Below, one piece after another: positions 1 to 33,876 of a DNA stretch of 64,000 bases. A program made the position numbers and the translations under genes. Each line of letters starts with the position of its first letter. Within the stretch, counting starts at the first letter, position 1. The notes below the pieces were generated by a model that did not search any database, was not told where the DNA came from, and saw only the letters and a program-made list of their open reading frames with translations. The stretch spans positions 17,723,303-17,787,302 of the forward strand of contig NC_092581.1 of the NCBI RefSeq assembly GCF_037975245.1. Reading direction: 5' to 3'. Origin of the DNA: Apostichopus japonicus. Taxonomy: Eukaryota; Echinodermata; Holothuroidea; Aspidochirotida; Stichopodidae.

Positions 1-2676
1 ACCCCAAAAGAAAAACGTACCTCGTACTGTCATTCTGTAAGAAAGAGAGGTTTGTGTAAGGCGGATTGAGGTTACAGATATTTTACGGTTGTGCCTCAAG
101 TGAGTTCATCAGCGGAATAGAAACAGTGAAAAAAATGTGAGGACTTTTGCTTCTTTTTTTGGCGGGGGGGGGGGGGGGCAGGGGCAGCGCAAGTTTATTA
201 AAGATTGTAATTGCCAATCGCGGAAACATAGATCGACTAGGGGCTATTTTGGGTCCAGGAGACCCCTTCTAAATAGTTTCATTAATGCCTGAAATGAAGC
301 CAGTGGTCGGAACCTGGCTCCTCTCAGTGGCTTGCGCATGAATTCAAATGTTTTGCGGGGAAGGTGAGGGAGGGGGGAGGGCAAATTCGAAATTTCCCGC
401 GACTGATTTTGTTAGTGCCCTTAACATTTATGAAAGGACTAGAGGCGAATGAAGGAATTTATAAAGTAGTGGATGCTACCCTGTGTAATTGAAACCGACT
501 CCCATGTAGAGGAGGGGTCTTGGGCCCTACTCCAGGAAAAAATGGGAAAAAAAACTAGACGTCACTTTTAGTACATTCTGAGACATATTGAGATTATTAG
601 TTAGATCTACATAAGTAGTTCTAAACACAAGTTGTGGTAATAAATAATAATACATTCACAATTATCAGACATGATATTATGTAGGGGCCCGGTGAATCTG
701 CATGAAATGACAAAAGGCGAATGAGGGATTTTTTAAAGTAGTCGGGGCTCCCCTTTGGGTCATTGAAGCCAACTCCCATACAGAGGGTATGGGGTCTACC
801 CCCCCCCCAACACACCCCAGAAATAAAAAAATATATAACGCCATATTATGTAATGTGAGGCATATTTAGACCATAAATTATTACTATATCAATAGCTCTA
901 AACGTCAGGATGTGGTTATAAATGATTTGTGTGATAATGAAAAAAAAGGGTGAAGTAAAGAGAGATAATATGGGAATGGGGCGGGGAGGGACCTGAATGT
1001 ATTGGAATCAGTGATCCGCGCGTGAGCGGACAACGGAGAGACATGATCTTTACGCTGCATGCGGTAACGATGTTAATACAGTATATGTCTACATCACCTG
1101 CACCACCCCCCCCCCCCCCCTTCAACCCATCCCCCTCTTTCGGCTCACTTTCGTGTGGACTGGCTATACACGCATATCGTATAACTGCCGTGTCATTATG
1201 TTCACAGGGGTAATTGGGCAAAAATGTAAATTTGTGACTCATATAGTGAAAGAGCCCGCTCCTCCTTTCGGCGCCCTCCCCCTGCCCCTCCTCCTCCCCT
1301 CCCTCACACACCTTTTTCCTTTCTTTTCCGTCTTTCAAGCAGGCGAAAGTAAATGCAGTTTTTGTTACCTTCATTGTATTATTTCGATCGAATTTGATTA
1401 CGTATTTCTCTGATAAACAAAAGAAAGGAATGAAAGGGCAAGGTATACGGGGAATTAGAAGCCTATAGTCTACCATTAGGTTTGACCTCAGTTCGTGTAT
1501 TTGTGGTCCATAACTGCTCGATAACTTTGCACCTTATTACGAACCATCTTTAAATAATTTGAACACACATGCTATAGACAATTATAGTTTCTTCTTTAAG
1601 GTATTCTCGTCTTAGGTCAAAGTTGTCCGGTAGATTGATTGAGCTGTATAAATGCCTAAGAAACCAAACTAGTTGGCGTAAAACAAGCAATATTTGTATA
1701 AAGGTCAAACTCTACAGGATGTCAGTCATTTTGCAGTTATGTTTATTAATGAGTCAAACGTAGAGGATTTGACAAACAGCCTCAGATAAAAACAGAATAA
1801 TTCCAGCTCTCTGTAGTCTATTACGTAGCAACATATAACATTGATAAGCCTATATGTAATAATTGTGTAAGTACTATAATGATGGAAATGTTCCACAATA
1901 AAGGTGGATTTAGTTCATTGGTATGCATAAGAATGTTACGTCCGACAAAAATTTCGTAAAAAAATATAAAACTGCAACGCAATAATGGAACAAAAATTTG
2001 GTAGTTAGATTAAGACAAAAGGTTCCCAACTGTGGAAAACTTAAACAAACAAACAAAAACAAAAAATATAAAATGGATCCCTTTTTTGCAAAAGACTGTC
2101 GTATTATGCTGATACTTTGTAGCGATTCATAACGACACTTGTTAACCATAGGCTCATGGTTTATCCCGCCAATAAAAAAAATACGACGAACATTTTGCAG
2201 ACATGAAATCTTGTTTCTGTTTCTGTTGAATCACGCCACAGCACATGGTTCGTTTTCAAGGAGACCGCAAAGAATTTTTCTAAATAGAGGGAGTGTTTAA
2301 TCTCGGTTGAGTTGTTATACAGCTCCCATTAGCCAAAGTTGCTACAAACTTTCTACTTAGATAGCTACATATACCATACATCAAATGAAAGGCTCTTTGC
2401 CGACCTTTTGAAGCAAAACTTTCTACTTTTTTTTGTAAATTACAAGAAAACTGAGAACACTACGGAAAGCATTTTTTTCTGACTACTTGTTTTGTCTTCT
2501 AATAATAATAATTATACTACGCTAATGCACTATCACTAATCTACGTTTATGAACAAGGAATGTCTAACTTTAATCCATCATCATCTTTTGCTACATGGAG
2601 AGCAACGTAAGAAATTTGATCTTTCTTCAAGGATTACAGTAACTGAAGGAAGCAGTCGGCAAATGGAAGGCAGGAT
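1..2676. other. 3' flank of the array, no gene seen
   Basis: Apart from the diverged tandem duplication at 428-930 and poly-C or poly-G runs, nothing recognisable. The 186-codon frame at 916-1476 (minus) is low-complexity and matches no family I know. Confidence 0.6.
428..930. repeat. diverged tandem duplication, period about 275 bp
   Basis: Bases 428-656 and 703-930 align with gaps: ggcgaatga-gga-ttt-taaagtagt, the actcccat-aga segment, and tctaaac-...-gtggt-ataaat. Function unknown. Confidence 0.65.
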
Positions 2677-2682
2677 TTTATT
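2677..2682 (-). terminator. gene A poly(A) signal AATAAA
   Basis: Canonical hexamer on the gene strand, about 138 bp past the stop codon. Confidence 0.5.
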
Positions 2683-2819
2683 TTGCCAAGTATATAGTTT
2701 ACTGGCATAGCACATCAAAAAGCATCACAGAAATTAATGCAAGGAAGTTTTCAAAAAAGTTATAAACGGGATCGAATTCAATACGAAAGCAGTTGTAATT
2801 GGTTTATCGTCGCTGCTCA

Positions 2820-6511
<3,692 letters not shown>

Positions 6512-6639
6512 TTTGTTTCTGTGTTTTGATCCTAAGACTATATAGAAAAGAAAGGAATTTCTTCGCTAAACGTACAGTAGTTTTCCTGACGCTTCTTCGA
6601 AGACGAGGCACAGAAAAAATAATGACATGAAATTAAATC

Positions 6640-6735
6640 GCGCTCGGATTTATAAAGCCGTCTGTCTTTCTCGGTGTCATTGGAGGAGATTTCTTTGTGG
6701 CGCGACAAAGAAATACGGCATCGTCCAATCAGCGT
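6640..6735 (-). promoter_or_regulatory. gene A promoter elements
   Basis: A TTTATAAA-type TATA candidate lies at 6649-6656, about 140 bp upstream of the ATG. CTGATTGG on the gene strand (CCAATCAG on plus) is at 6725-6732, about 215 bp upstream. The CCAAT box is in the opposite orientation to that of genes B-F. Binding by NF-Y is inferred from the motif. Confidence 0.5.
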
Positions 6736-9700
6736 TTCCGTAAGGGGAAACATTAAACGTCAAACCATGAGTCATATCTTCCTGATTATGCGGTTTCGTA
6801 TTGGCAAGTTATTAAGTAGCAGCAACAAACCGTATTGCATATTGTTCAACTGTGAGTCATTGACGTGTTTTGAGTTGGCGGATTAGATGCATATTGGCAC
6901 TGTATTATTAAACTCGCACAGGTCCTGTGTGATGGAAATAGAAGTTATAACAGATGGATGTATATAGATAGGCCTACATGAGTATAAACTAATTAACATT
7001 TAGCCAACTGAAGACTGTTGGTCCTCTGAAGTGCCGGAACTAGAAAAAAACGCCTAGAGAGATATAAGCAGATATTCAGAAAGCAATCCTCAATTTTGTT
7101 GTCCGCGTATAGCATATAGATTGTATAATTTCTTTGCGAATTTCAAGTATAATTTTATTATACGTATTTCTTTATTCACGCGAACAGGGATTGGGACCAG
7201 GAGAATGGGGGGGGGGGGGGGGAGCGGGTGGCAGTGATGGGTGGCATAAAGATAGAAGAAATATCTTATTGGTATATAAATAGCAGAAAGAATTCACTCT
7301 ATTTCTTATATAGGCACACAGCATGATATTAACAAAGGTCTGCAGTCACAGGGCAGAGTTAATTTAGCACAAGGGGTAATGAGTCCTACATCAGTGATCT
7401 TGGGAGTTTCACAGAACATTAATGGATCTTAAGTATCATCTAATAATGTAGGTACAGCTAAACCTCTTGTTTTGTGGCGAATTTTGTTCGTAGTTCTTTC
7501 TTGTTCAACCGTCAATGTCACTGTCGACCTAGATTATATTTGAAATCGGATTTTAACAACTTTAACACAAGACACATTACCGTTGTCGTCGCTAGACCTT
7601 TGGAAGTGAGCGGGGCAAAATGTCGGAGACCATGCGGGAGGGTGGGGGGGGGCACAGAAAACGGGTAATACAAGTCATGTCGGCGTAGAATTCAATAGCC
7701 CACCACAGTGCTCCATAGCTTCAAACCAGCAGAATTTTGGCGGAGTACGCAAATATATATACAGTAGAAGTAAATCATATTTGTGTATTTTCCAGCCTGC
7801 TTTTTGTATGATGACAAATTTCATTTGAGAGAGGGTAGGAGTTGAGGCGTACGCCCATTGGCCAAGTATTAAATAAACAACAAATTAAAGAACGTAACCA
7901 CCTCCCTAATACATACCTTTCTTATACCAATAACGTTTATGCCGAGTAACACATAGCATCTCAATCAGTGGCGAAGGAAGGTTTTTTTTGAGTGGGGGGG
8001 GCTGAAGACTGATGACCGGCCTGGGGGAGGGGTCTAAGGGGAGGGGGTGTCCCCCTCCCCTTTGGGTTTTTTTTTTGCACTTCCAGGTGGCCTCAGATGC
8101 AATTTGGTGCAATATAGCACACTTCAACCCACCCACTCCATTTTGTATATAATTTTGCATTTTCACCTGAACGTAGATGCAATTTGGTGCTCCAAATGAG
8201 ATTTTTTCCTCATTTGGAAATGAAAAAGGGGTTTTCTGACTTGCGAAGCGGGGGGCGGAATGATACTTCCGCCCCTCCATATTTTTCACGGGGGCGGACG
8301 CCCCAGCCCCCCGGTTCCTACGCCCTTGGTTGTAAGCATGTTAGCTTTTGTTGTTGTTTTTACTTTGGCAAGTCCCCCCAATCGCCTTTCATTCCTCCCC
8401 CCCCCCCCTCCCTCGAAGTCCTGGTCTTTCTGTAAATAAAATCCTTTCTTTTCGGTAAATCGATAAAGTCTTTATTGTTGTTCTTCAGTATAAGTTATCC
8501 TCTCGAAAGTCGTGATTCAGGATTCCTTACAACTGAAAGAGCTGCTACACCGTGAAACATTATTAAAAATGTACTAATATCTTTATGACTTAACACAATA
8601 AGAAATAAAGGCATTGAGGGAGGGGAGGTACAAGGCCAGTTCTGGAATACTCTAAAGAATATTTTCAATATTACTAAAACGCTGTAACAATTCATTACAA
8701 ATTACCTACATAACTGAGACGTTGAAACTTAAAGTTTCATATAGTCTCTGTACATTTAAGTTCCAGAGGCTAGCTGCGTAGCCAACATATTCTGAGACTG
8801 TCGCCGCTCTCACAAGCGCCCTCACTTTGTAGGTACCTACACTATGACCATACTGTAGGTGTACTGGTGTATTGTCCGCTCGAAAAATATCACCATGAAC
8901 AGAAAAGTTCTTCCTAATAGTGCAAGCACTCCAGGGGCACAATACTGCGTATTTGCAGGAAATTCCAGTTTTAGTTTATAACTGTTCCCTGAAAAATTCC
9001 GAGAGCTTTGCATCGCCTCCCATTTCCCTCTACGACTCTCTTCCAGGACAGGAATTAATTCTTTGCACAGTCTCTATTCTACCTTTCGCATGGGAGGGGT
9101 AGGAAGGGTGGGTTGTGAGGGGGGGGGTTACTTCTCCTCTAGTAAAAGTAGCATGAAAAGAAAGGAACGTGTAGTGGAAATTTTGTTGCAAACAAAAGAA
9201 ACTCGTAAAATAAGGAAATGAAATAACATTAATGTCTTCTGTGGCTAGACCATTTTATTTCTGACAAGAACTGAGTATTTGATAACGGTTTATTAGTAGT
9301 GACGTCATGCAATAAGTGTAGCTATTTAATTAGGGTACGGCAGCAATATATGAAGCAGAGTTGTCAGTTTGGTCATTACAATCACATTAGGCCTGTTACA
9401 CTCCAAATGGGCGATCATTTTTTTTAACTGCGCAAATAAACTTCGAGTACAGTCGATGTGGTGATACGAGAAAAATCTGTCTCTTGGAAAAACACTGGCA
9501 AACCCTGTGTAAGCAACTATCTCTCCATGAGGTGATCCACGTACAATTACATTGTCATGATTAAGTGAAAACGAGCTGTACCTTCACAAATTCACAAGAA
9601 TAGTTTATAATACCAGTAATTATTATGCTTCATTTACAAGCTGGAAGATTTCTATGGCAAGAATAAAATCATGTGTAAGAAAAAGACCCAACTATTGGGC

Positions 9701-10563
9701 ACTGTAAAAGACTAGAAGGCATTGTAAGGCTTAACAGGACTTTTTAGACATATATATATACCAGATATACTAAACTACCTTATTAAATAGATACTTCATG
9801 ACATGAATGAGTAAGGCTGATTGAGTTATTATATTATCATAAAATAGACACGATATGTACCGTCAGTTTTTGTTATAATTTTGTACAAAACAGATTGCTA
9901 AATCCCCTTGTGGTATGAACACCGTTTACCAATAAAAAAAAATGTAAGGAAGCCTTTAGAGGAAACGCCTCATGACCTATTTATAGCAATAACTCAGAAG
10001 ATTCCTTAATTTCTTTTCTTAGTACTGCTGACCTAGCAAATCTGCGCTAAGACTATTTTAAGCACTTTAGGAGAATATATAAAGTGTAGTGCAATGTGCA
10101 TATGTCTGCAAGTGAGAATGTCTGTAGATGAAAAGAAGTATCTGCAAAGGCATAAGATAACATGATCAAAAAATAAGGAAAGTCAGCTCTCCGATCTAAT
10201 ATAGATATATGAGTTGTCCTTACTTAAAACTGTAATACTGGTCATGATTCTACTCCCGACAAGGGGGCAAGTACATTACAACCGTGCAAGCTTAAAAGAA
10301 TCAAGATCATGAAGAATCAATTCCAAATTCCTTTGTGCTTTCATAGCATATTTCAGAACCTTTAAACCTTTTTACACTGCCACTGTGGAACGACAAATAC
10401 ACAAATGGGGTGAGATAAATTTCTTCCAGTGATCAGAGTGGTGTGGAACTGTCTCCATTGACATTTCTATGGGAAATATTGCATAAGAAATAGATTTGAT
10501 GACAATTGCACAACATATAAGTAGCAACTAGTTCATGAAATGAGATGTTAGTGAAGTGAATAT
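6736..10563. other. A-B spacer
   Basis: Holds one family 2 MITE (7966-8328) and poly-G runs (for example 7207-7222). The rest shows no gene or RNA signal. Confidence 0.6.
7966..8328 (-). mobile_element. hAT-like MITE, family 2, copy 1
   Basis: Reverse-oriented relative of the elements at 33041 and 37531. Ends are CAGTGGCGAAGGAAGG and GGTTCCTACGCCCTTG. It contains the family core with repeated tgcaatttggtgc modules. The flanking 8 bases do not match, so the target duplication has decayed. It lies in the A-B spacer. Confidence 0.8.
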
Positions 10564-10569
10564 TTTATT
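10564..10569 (-). terminator. gene B poly(A) signal AATAAA
   Basis: Canonical hexamer on the gene strand, about 105 bp past the stop codon. Confidence 0.5.
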
Positions 10570-10673
10570 AAAGTATGTGGCGATTTGCAATCAAGTCTTG
10601 CTTATCTTTGAACTGTACATGGGTTTGTTTCAATTGGGCATGTTCAAATGGTCAGCCTTCAGAACAAATCATA

Positions 10674-15162
<4,489 letters not shown>

Positions 15163-15299
15163 ATTGAAATTCTTCTTTTAAGCGAATCGTTGGGAATGAT
15201 ATAGTTAAAAAAAAACTGAGTCAAATTTCCAGTGACTTCGATGATGTTGAAGGTTAGAAAATTTGAAATCGAATATGATCTCTACGGCCGAGGTGGAAT

Positions 15300-15342
15300 T
15301 AATTTATAGGTCGTCATTACGCTAGCTGTGATTGGTCAACTT
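15300..15342 (-). promoter_or_regulatory. gene B promoter elements
   Basis: CCTATAAATT on the gene strand at 15301-15310 is a TATA candidate about 140 bp upstream of the ATG. GACCAATCAC at about 15329-15338 is the CCAAT box. The two are only about 20 bp apart. Confidence 0.5.
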
Positions 15343-16835
15343 CGACGTTCGTCAATTGGGCGCTGTCTGGGGGTCTCATAGAGGGTAAATCATATAGAAT
15401 GCTTCAATTCTTCTTTATAATGGTAGCATAGTTAGAAGACAATTGGATCACAAATAATATATTGTTTTTTTTAAAGGTCTCAAAAAGATGAACTTTGTAT
15501 TTTGTTTTTAAAACTGCTACAAACGTTTTCGTTAATAGCACGAAGCTACAGTTAATTTCCCTGTAAATCATTGGTACTTACATAATATGACCTTTGATTA
15601 TTCACCGGTCACCGATAATGCATATGCAAATAAATGATGCAATACCAAACTTATTACTTTCACGGTACCAGTTTAGTGTGTTGTAATATTTTGGCGGGAG
15701 ATTAAAATGTACATTACGAAGTTGACTAATATAGATACACCAGGTGGAGACAGATTCCCATAAATTATGTAACATTTTCTGGCAGAGGCTTTTTACATCT
15801 TGGTATAAAATGTTTTGTCCTAGATAATACCTGTGTGTATGTACGATATTTGTTGTACTATCACTGTGGACAAAAGCATGTGACATTTTTCTTTGGAAAG
15901 TTTTCAAAGATAATTTCATATCCATTAAACTATAAACAGATAGAGACCAAACTTGGAATTAGCACTGTAAGAACTTGTGTTAAATTTGAACAAATTTGCA
16001 TAACATTTTGTTTTCAGTTAGTACAACCACAGAAGTGGTTAGGAGTGTAAATTCATGGAAAGTAAAACTTTTCAGGGTTTCTCCAGAGCAAAAGGCTTTT
16101 GCCCCATCTTTACTAATGGAAGGAATATCCTTGAAGTAGCACAAAAAATTAACCAATATAAGATAGGCATAGAATAACGACTGAATAGGGTAACAAGTAC
16201 ATTTTCTGTGGGATGAACTGATTCACCACTAGTCAGCCAAAATATCAATTAGTGTATGGTTGTTGAATGAAGTGAGCAGCAAAGCATGAAGTTAGCTTTT
16301 TGTACAAAAGTGACAAATACAGACCTCACAAAAATAAATAAATGTAAACGATTAAAACAAATTAAACAAAATATATTGAAACATGCAAACATTTTCCTGA
16401 TCATATGTTTAATGTCATGGTTTCATGCAGAACACTCTACACTTATGAAAAAGAAATTAACAAATATTTTTATTAAACTAAATTAATATCTGTTGGATTC
16501 TACAGTGAACAGTGTACGCTGCCCTGCTAATAGATTTAATCATGTATGTACTAAACAAAAATAGAGTAGACTGAAGCTAATAATATCCTCCCCTTTAAGT
16601 TTGCAATAAATTTGAGACATTTGCTGGAATATTTTGTGTGGGTTTTTCATTTTATACGGAACAAAAATGTAGGTAAAATAGTTGTTGTTGTAGTATACTG
16701 ATATCAACTCAGAGACTAACACTTATTTTTGTCAACCAATTATTAAACATACGTTCAAACCAACATTTCAACCCATTGTTAGAGCTCTATCAGTTACAAG
16801 GTAATTTCGACAGCCAATCTTCAGCGTAACACAAT
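15343..16835. other. B-C spacer
   Basis: AT-rich, about 1.5 kb between the gene B promoter and the end of gene C. Nothing else recognised. Confidence 0.6.
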
Positions 16836-16841
16836 TTTAAT
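16836..16841 (-). terminator. gene C poly(A) signal, ATTAAA variant
   Basis: ATTAAA on the gene strand about 160 bp past the stop. No AATAAA was seen between it and the stop codon. Confidence 0.35.
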
Positions 16842-16999
16842 CATAGGTAATGACAGACATGTACTGTATTGTTGACAAATGAACAATTTTGAGATGTCAT
16901 TATAAATTTAGCATAATCGAGTTCAAATTGAAGGAATGGGTGATTGCAGCATAGGTAATCTAGTATTCATGATTCAGTATATTGCTAATAACTATTTTT

Positions 17000-22024
<5,025 letters not shown>

Positions 22025-22254
22025 TTTGATACAACTTCGTGAAGTTTCAAAGGTAGTACGAAGAAGTTTTTCACGGAGATTTCCGTCCCTTTGGTCTACT
22101 TGATGGTAGTGCTGGAGGCGTAATGCATTGATATTCTGCAGACGGTACGGGAGTAATGTAGTTACAATGCACATACCGTATGTACCGAGCACAACTAGCT
22201 AGGCGCTGAGGGAGTTGCATGCTACAACAAAACTTGCCAGTGGATTTCAAACGT

Positions 22255-22320
22255 TTCTGATTGGCGTGGGATAAGAGAGGACCCCGCCTAGACCCTTGAA
22301 ATATGAAATTCGATTGGCTT
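22255..22320 (-). promoter_or_regulatory. gene C paired CCAAT boxes
   Basis: Two CCAAT motifs on the gene strand: CCAATCAGAAACG (complement of 22252-22264) and CCAATCG (complement of 22311-22317). The first matches the gene F element over 13 bases. No convincing TATA box is seen nearer the ATG. Confidence 0.5.
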
Positions 22321-22536
22321 ATTGCGGTATACTGTGAAAAATAAACCAAATGGCGGGCTTCCCGTGCATAAATTTGGTGACGTGTTCACCTCACAGCCCA
22401 GGATCAAAGTACAACCCTCTGTTGTTTGTATTACTGAGTTAAAAGATTCTGCGAATTTCTAATTGCATACCAAAAGGGACTTAGGCAAAGGCCTGTACAG
22501 TTAACAGCTGTAAGATAACTATCGATTCGCTGCATA

Positions 22537-22809
22537 CAGGCACGTAGCCAAGGGGTGGGGGGGGGGGGCGAAGGGGGACCGCCCACTCCTTGCGCATTTT
22601 TGTTTTCTATGATATCGCTAGTAATTACAAATTAGAAAATGTTTAGATGCAACTTACAAGGCCTGGGAAGTGCCATTTCCAGCGATCTGGGAGGCATTTT
22701 CGGCCAAAATTTTCTTGTACGCTTCGCGCCAACATATGGCGGCGCTACGCCCAGGTAGTTTGCCAACAGGCTTCGCTCTTCACTTGGCAAATTCCTCGCT
22801 AATCGCCTG
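22537..22809 (+). mobile_element. hAT-like MITE, family 1, copy 2
   Basis: The left end is CAGGCACGTAGCCAAGG and the right end CGCTAATCGCCTG. It is flanked by a perfect 8-bp duplication, GCTGCATA. The copy sits about 510 bp upstream of the gene C start codon, between genes C and D. Confidence 0.9.
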
Positions 22810-24018
22810 GCTGCATATGGATGATTTATTATTATTTTGTATGGGGAGGTGGGAGGTGGGGTGACGAAAGGAGATGGAGACGGGCGGTATTACAATAGTC
22901 ATGCGATGGTCTGCAAGTAAATTGACAGATTTTTGTCTTATATAGACCACCAACATCAAATGATCAACTCTGGATTAGTTCTTTTATAGTCAGCCAGTTC
23001 ACCCCCCCCCCCCCCCGCCAAGAAAGTTTCACCACAACGTGCGACCACCACGTGAATATTGTAAGTTTTGATAATAACATATATAGCTATATAGGAAGCA
23101 CTGGCTGTTTGGATCGTTCAATGATGAAATGAGATTGTTATGAGATTTATTCGATGTCAATGTTCAATTAATGAGACGTTTTCACATATTACAAAGTACA
23201 GCCCACCCACCACAAGTGACACCGCACATTGGGGGTGGGGGTGGGGTGATGCATTCATGAGGACTTAATTAAAGCAGCTGGTCAGCCACTGAATACCTAT
23301 AACTTTTAATGCTATGCGATACTAAAATCATGCCCCAGAACATTGAAAGTCATTAACTTGAAAACAGTTTAAAATCATTGCTTTTCAATTAATGAATTAA
23401 AATTGTAAAATGTCGATCAAACTTAGAGAGCTGTTTTAACACAGTTGTAGAATAAAATAACAAATCCATTTTTTACAATACATTCTAGTTATTGAAAGAT
23501 TTAATTTCAAGGCACAGGAGGAACGATACTTTTTACGGCCGCCGTTTGTCGTTGGCAGAGATGGGTGTTTATATTATGCTGTTGAGTTATAGTCCTACTT
23601 CTGCCGTAACATAATATAAAGATCAGCCTAAGGCAAAATTTGAAGTTCAAGTAGTAATACGTACACAGTAAGGTTAGGCCTACATACATAGTAAATATCA
23701 CTCTCAATAACCACATAAGATGTTGCTATACTTGCTATGATTAACAACACAATAACTTGAAATTGTTACATATAATAGTGCAAGCTCTTCCATGAGAGAG
23801 TAAGACTGTACTGACCGGTCAGTTCTGTTCATTGTCATATAGGACATTAAGTATGTTTAGCCGAAATATTGCGATACGGCAGCTTAGCAAGTTTTAAAAG
23901 TCACACGCATAACTGCGACACAGGAACCATGGCACTTACTATAAAGTTCGTTTGGTAGAACACCGTACTACGTTATTTTCCAATAAAATTTAATGGGTTT
24001 CAAATCCATGTGCTTTGA
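22810..24018. other. C-D spacer, beyond the MITE
   Basis: Poly-C run near 23002-23017 and AT-rich sequence. No gene seen. Confidence 0.6.
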
Positions 24019-24024
24019 TTTATT
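24019..24024 (-). terminator. gene D poly(A) signal AATAAA
   Basis: Canonical hexamer about 90 bp past the stop, with an ATTAAA about 30 bp further on (23989-23994). Confidence 0.5.
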
Positions 24025-24112
24025 GATTGCTGCATGACTACAAAGAACTAACATTGTACGATATCCCGAATATTTAATTAGGTGAAAGGCACATATTGCT
24101 TCAATCAAAACA

Positions 24113-28726
<4,614 letters not shown>

Positions 28727-28862
28727 TTTGATATAAAGTTATTATCGCCACTTGTCGATGAAAGTTCGATATAACGGCACTGAGACGCTTGCTGTCTTGA
28801 TATCAAATGAGTCGTTGCTACAACAAATTATTCTTCATAAATTCTGAGATGACTATAATAAT

Positions 28863-28943
28863 TATTATATAGGCCTACCTCTCAGCTCAAGTTCCTAACA
28901 AAAGCGCTTTGTTTGGTTGCTTGCTGTATGATTCTGATTGGCT
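28863..28943 (-). promoter_or_regulatory. gene D promoter elements
   Basis: CCTATATAAT on the gene strand at about 28864-28873 is a TATA candidate about 140 bp upstream of the ATG. GCCAATCAG (complement of 28934-28942) is the CCAAT box about 210 bp upstream. Confidence 0.5.
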
Positions 28944-29056
28944 GCTTCTCTATAGTCGTCAAGACCACAAGCCTGCATCTATATATATTCATTAATCTCA
29001 CAATGACAACAGACGTGATGAGCAAGACAACAAAATGAACTCATTGTGTTGAATGT

Positions 29057-29070
29057 GTTACCATAACAAC
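29057..29070. promoter_or_regulatory. RFX X-box-like site upstream of gene D
   Basis: GTTACCATAACAAC fits the X-box consensus except for one base and lies about 330 bp upstream of the gene D ATG. Confidence 0.25.
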
Positions 29071-30013
29071 ATATATATGAATGCACGAAGATAAAGACCA
29101 TATAGTTAATGAATAGGAATAATTACCGGTAAGTAGAAATGTTTTGTGGTCAATGGCATGCTCATATTTTCAATAATCATTTACTGCCAACCGGCAAGCT
29201 ATATATTCCGTAATAATAAACTTATTCAACGTGTGGGAATAGACGTATATCGTTGAAGTAACTGGGGAGGTATTTTATTTAAAATCGTAGCAAATTTTAG
29301 ACACTTAACTTTGGGAGTAATATCAAAGACTTTCAAACTATCAGCCAATAGTCAGGACCATATATACTGACCCTACTTTCACATGATGTTAGCCAAAAGA
29401 GCAATAAAATCAGTCTCATTCATTAATTTTTTCAGCCTCCATGGCTATAGATAACGTTGGGCGCTCTTCCAGAATAACTATACTGTCGTATCACTTTAAG
29501 GCGTATCAGTTTCGTATCATGTATATACTGCAGTATATTCGATCGGTATTGTTTGGTACTACATGCAAAGAGAGTTTCCAAAGAGTATACGACGTGCGGT
29601 TTCTGAATTATGTGGAGAGAAAACAGCAGTCAGTTTAACTTACGGAATTATAAACCCCCAAATTCTTGTTATTTGATATAACGGTAAGTATATAGCTAAT
29701 CGGTTTGCAAGATTTTGAAGCGTATGGAAATATAACTATTGGCGTCGAAACCGGACTAGGTATAGACGGTTCCGCCCTTTCCAAAAGAGGGAAGAATTTT
29801 CTCTTCCACCACCCCCCCCCCCTCCACCCCCAATACCACTCCAGAACTCTTAAGTAAATGCGCATAAGGAGAGCTCCATGGCACATTTCCTTCATCGCAA
29901 AAGCAGCTTGCTGTTCACAAGTCTTTCTCATTTACACTATTACTATGCACCCGTCATGATGCCACCATGGTGCCTCTATAAAAGGAAACGATGGGTTTGA
30001 TCAATCGACACTA

Positions 30014-30219
30014 GGAGTGTTAGCTCAGTGGTTAACGCCGGTGCCTTTCAATCATAAGGTCCCCGGTTCGAGTCACTCCCAGTTACAGAGTTGTTGACAA
30101 TTACAAATTCATAATCATGAACGTTAAATAAGAATGTGAGAGACTGACTTCGGTCAGCTTGCGGCTTTGATAAGCCAATAAGGCTTCTTCACAAGGATCT
30201 AAAATACATACATACATAT
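30014..30219 (+). mobile_element. tRNA-derived SINE, copy 2
   Basis: Same head and body as the copy at 5463, with two internal deletions: about 20 bp after box B and about 18 bp before the tail (the gagttcctgcttgcag segment). The tail is a short CATA repeat. It lies between genes D and E. Confidence 0.85.
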
Positions 30220-30848
30220 ACAATTTGCTGTGGTATTCGTGCCCAGCGACTAGCTTGCAATACATTTTCCTCACTAATATTACTAAGAAGCCCCCCCCCC
30301 CCCACAAAAAAACCCATTATCTTTAGTCATAATTGAACAAAAGCATATATCAGCAGATCAGGGGACAACATCTTCCAACATTGTTGTGAGCGGCAAATTC
30401 AAACAAGCGTTTTGATACTGTCATTTAAATAAGCTACAAAGTGATATTAATATTTATATATTCTTGCGCGGGGCTAGAGATTATCTGAAAGGCGCAACGA
30501 GGGGAAGCAGGGGAAGGTGCAGGGTAAGGGGAGCATGAATGGTATATGACTATATAACTAATATTACTGAATAAAACGCTCGCGGAGGAAAGTAAGGGTT
30601 AGGTCCATATGGTGAGGAGCGAGAGATGGGAAGGGGGGGGGGGTGGTAGGCTGTTATAATTATGTCTAATCACTATAAGAGGTGTATTGAGGAGAGTTCG
30701 GGACGGGGTGTATGAGTGAAGGAAGGGTGATGGTTGATGCGACCAAGAAGCTCCAGCAACGTATACAGAATTGGATCACTGGTAGCGTTTGCGCAAACAA
30801 ACAAGTTATTAATAAATTAGTAACACGTGAAATCGGTGTCTAAAATAT

Positions 30849-30854
30849 TTTATT
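30849..30854 (-). terminator. gene E poly(A) signal AATAAA
   Basis: Canonical hexamer on the gene strand about 165 bp past the stop codon. Confidence 0.45.
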
Positions 30855-31016
30855 GCAAAATAAATATTTCTTTGGAATGTAGCAATGTGACCGTTTCTAG
30901 TAATGTTGTTCTTGCAATATCATGATTGCTAGAGTTTGCACACACACAGACATAAATATCAATTTTTATGATAAATTCGTGCAATTAAGTAATCAGAAAT
31001 TATCAGATCAAATGGT

Positions 31017-33756
<2,740 letters not shown>

Positions 33757-33876
33757 TTTGAAGTATCTTTGATCTCGAAGGAGAATAAAAAGTTAGGAAA
33801 CTTGTAAATAGGTCTTTCGTGAACTACTTGATGGTAGGCCTTAAAGAAGACTTGTGACGGTTGCTACACTAACGAA

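Larger units (their letters stand above)
28944..30848. other. D-E spacer
   Basis: Contains SINE copy 2 (30014-30219), poly-C near 29812 and 30292, and a poly-G run near 30637. No gene seen. Confidence 0.6.

Noticed and set aside
916-1476. 186-codon open frame on minus
   Set aside because: Low-complexity composition (Gly, Pro and charged runs from poly-C DNA), no recognisable domain and no splice or promoter context.
8706-8942. 78-codon minus frame
   Set aside because: No domain or repeat relationship recognised and no splice support; taken as chance.
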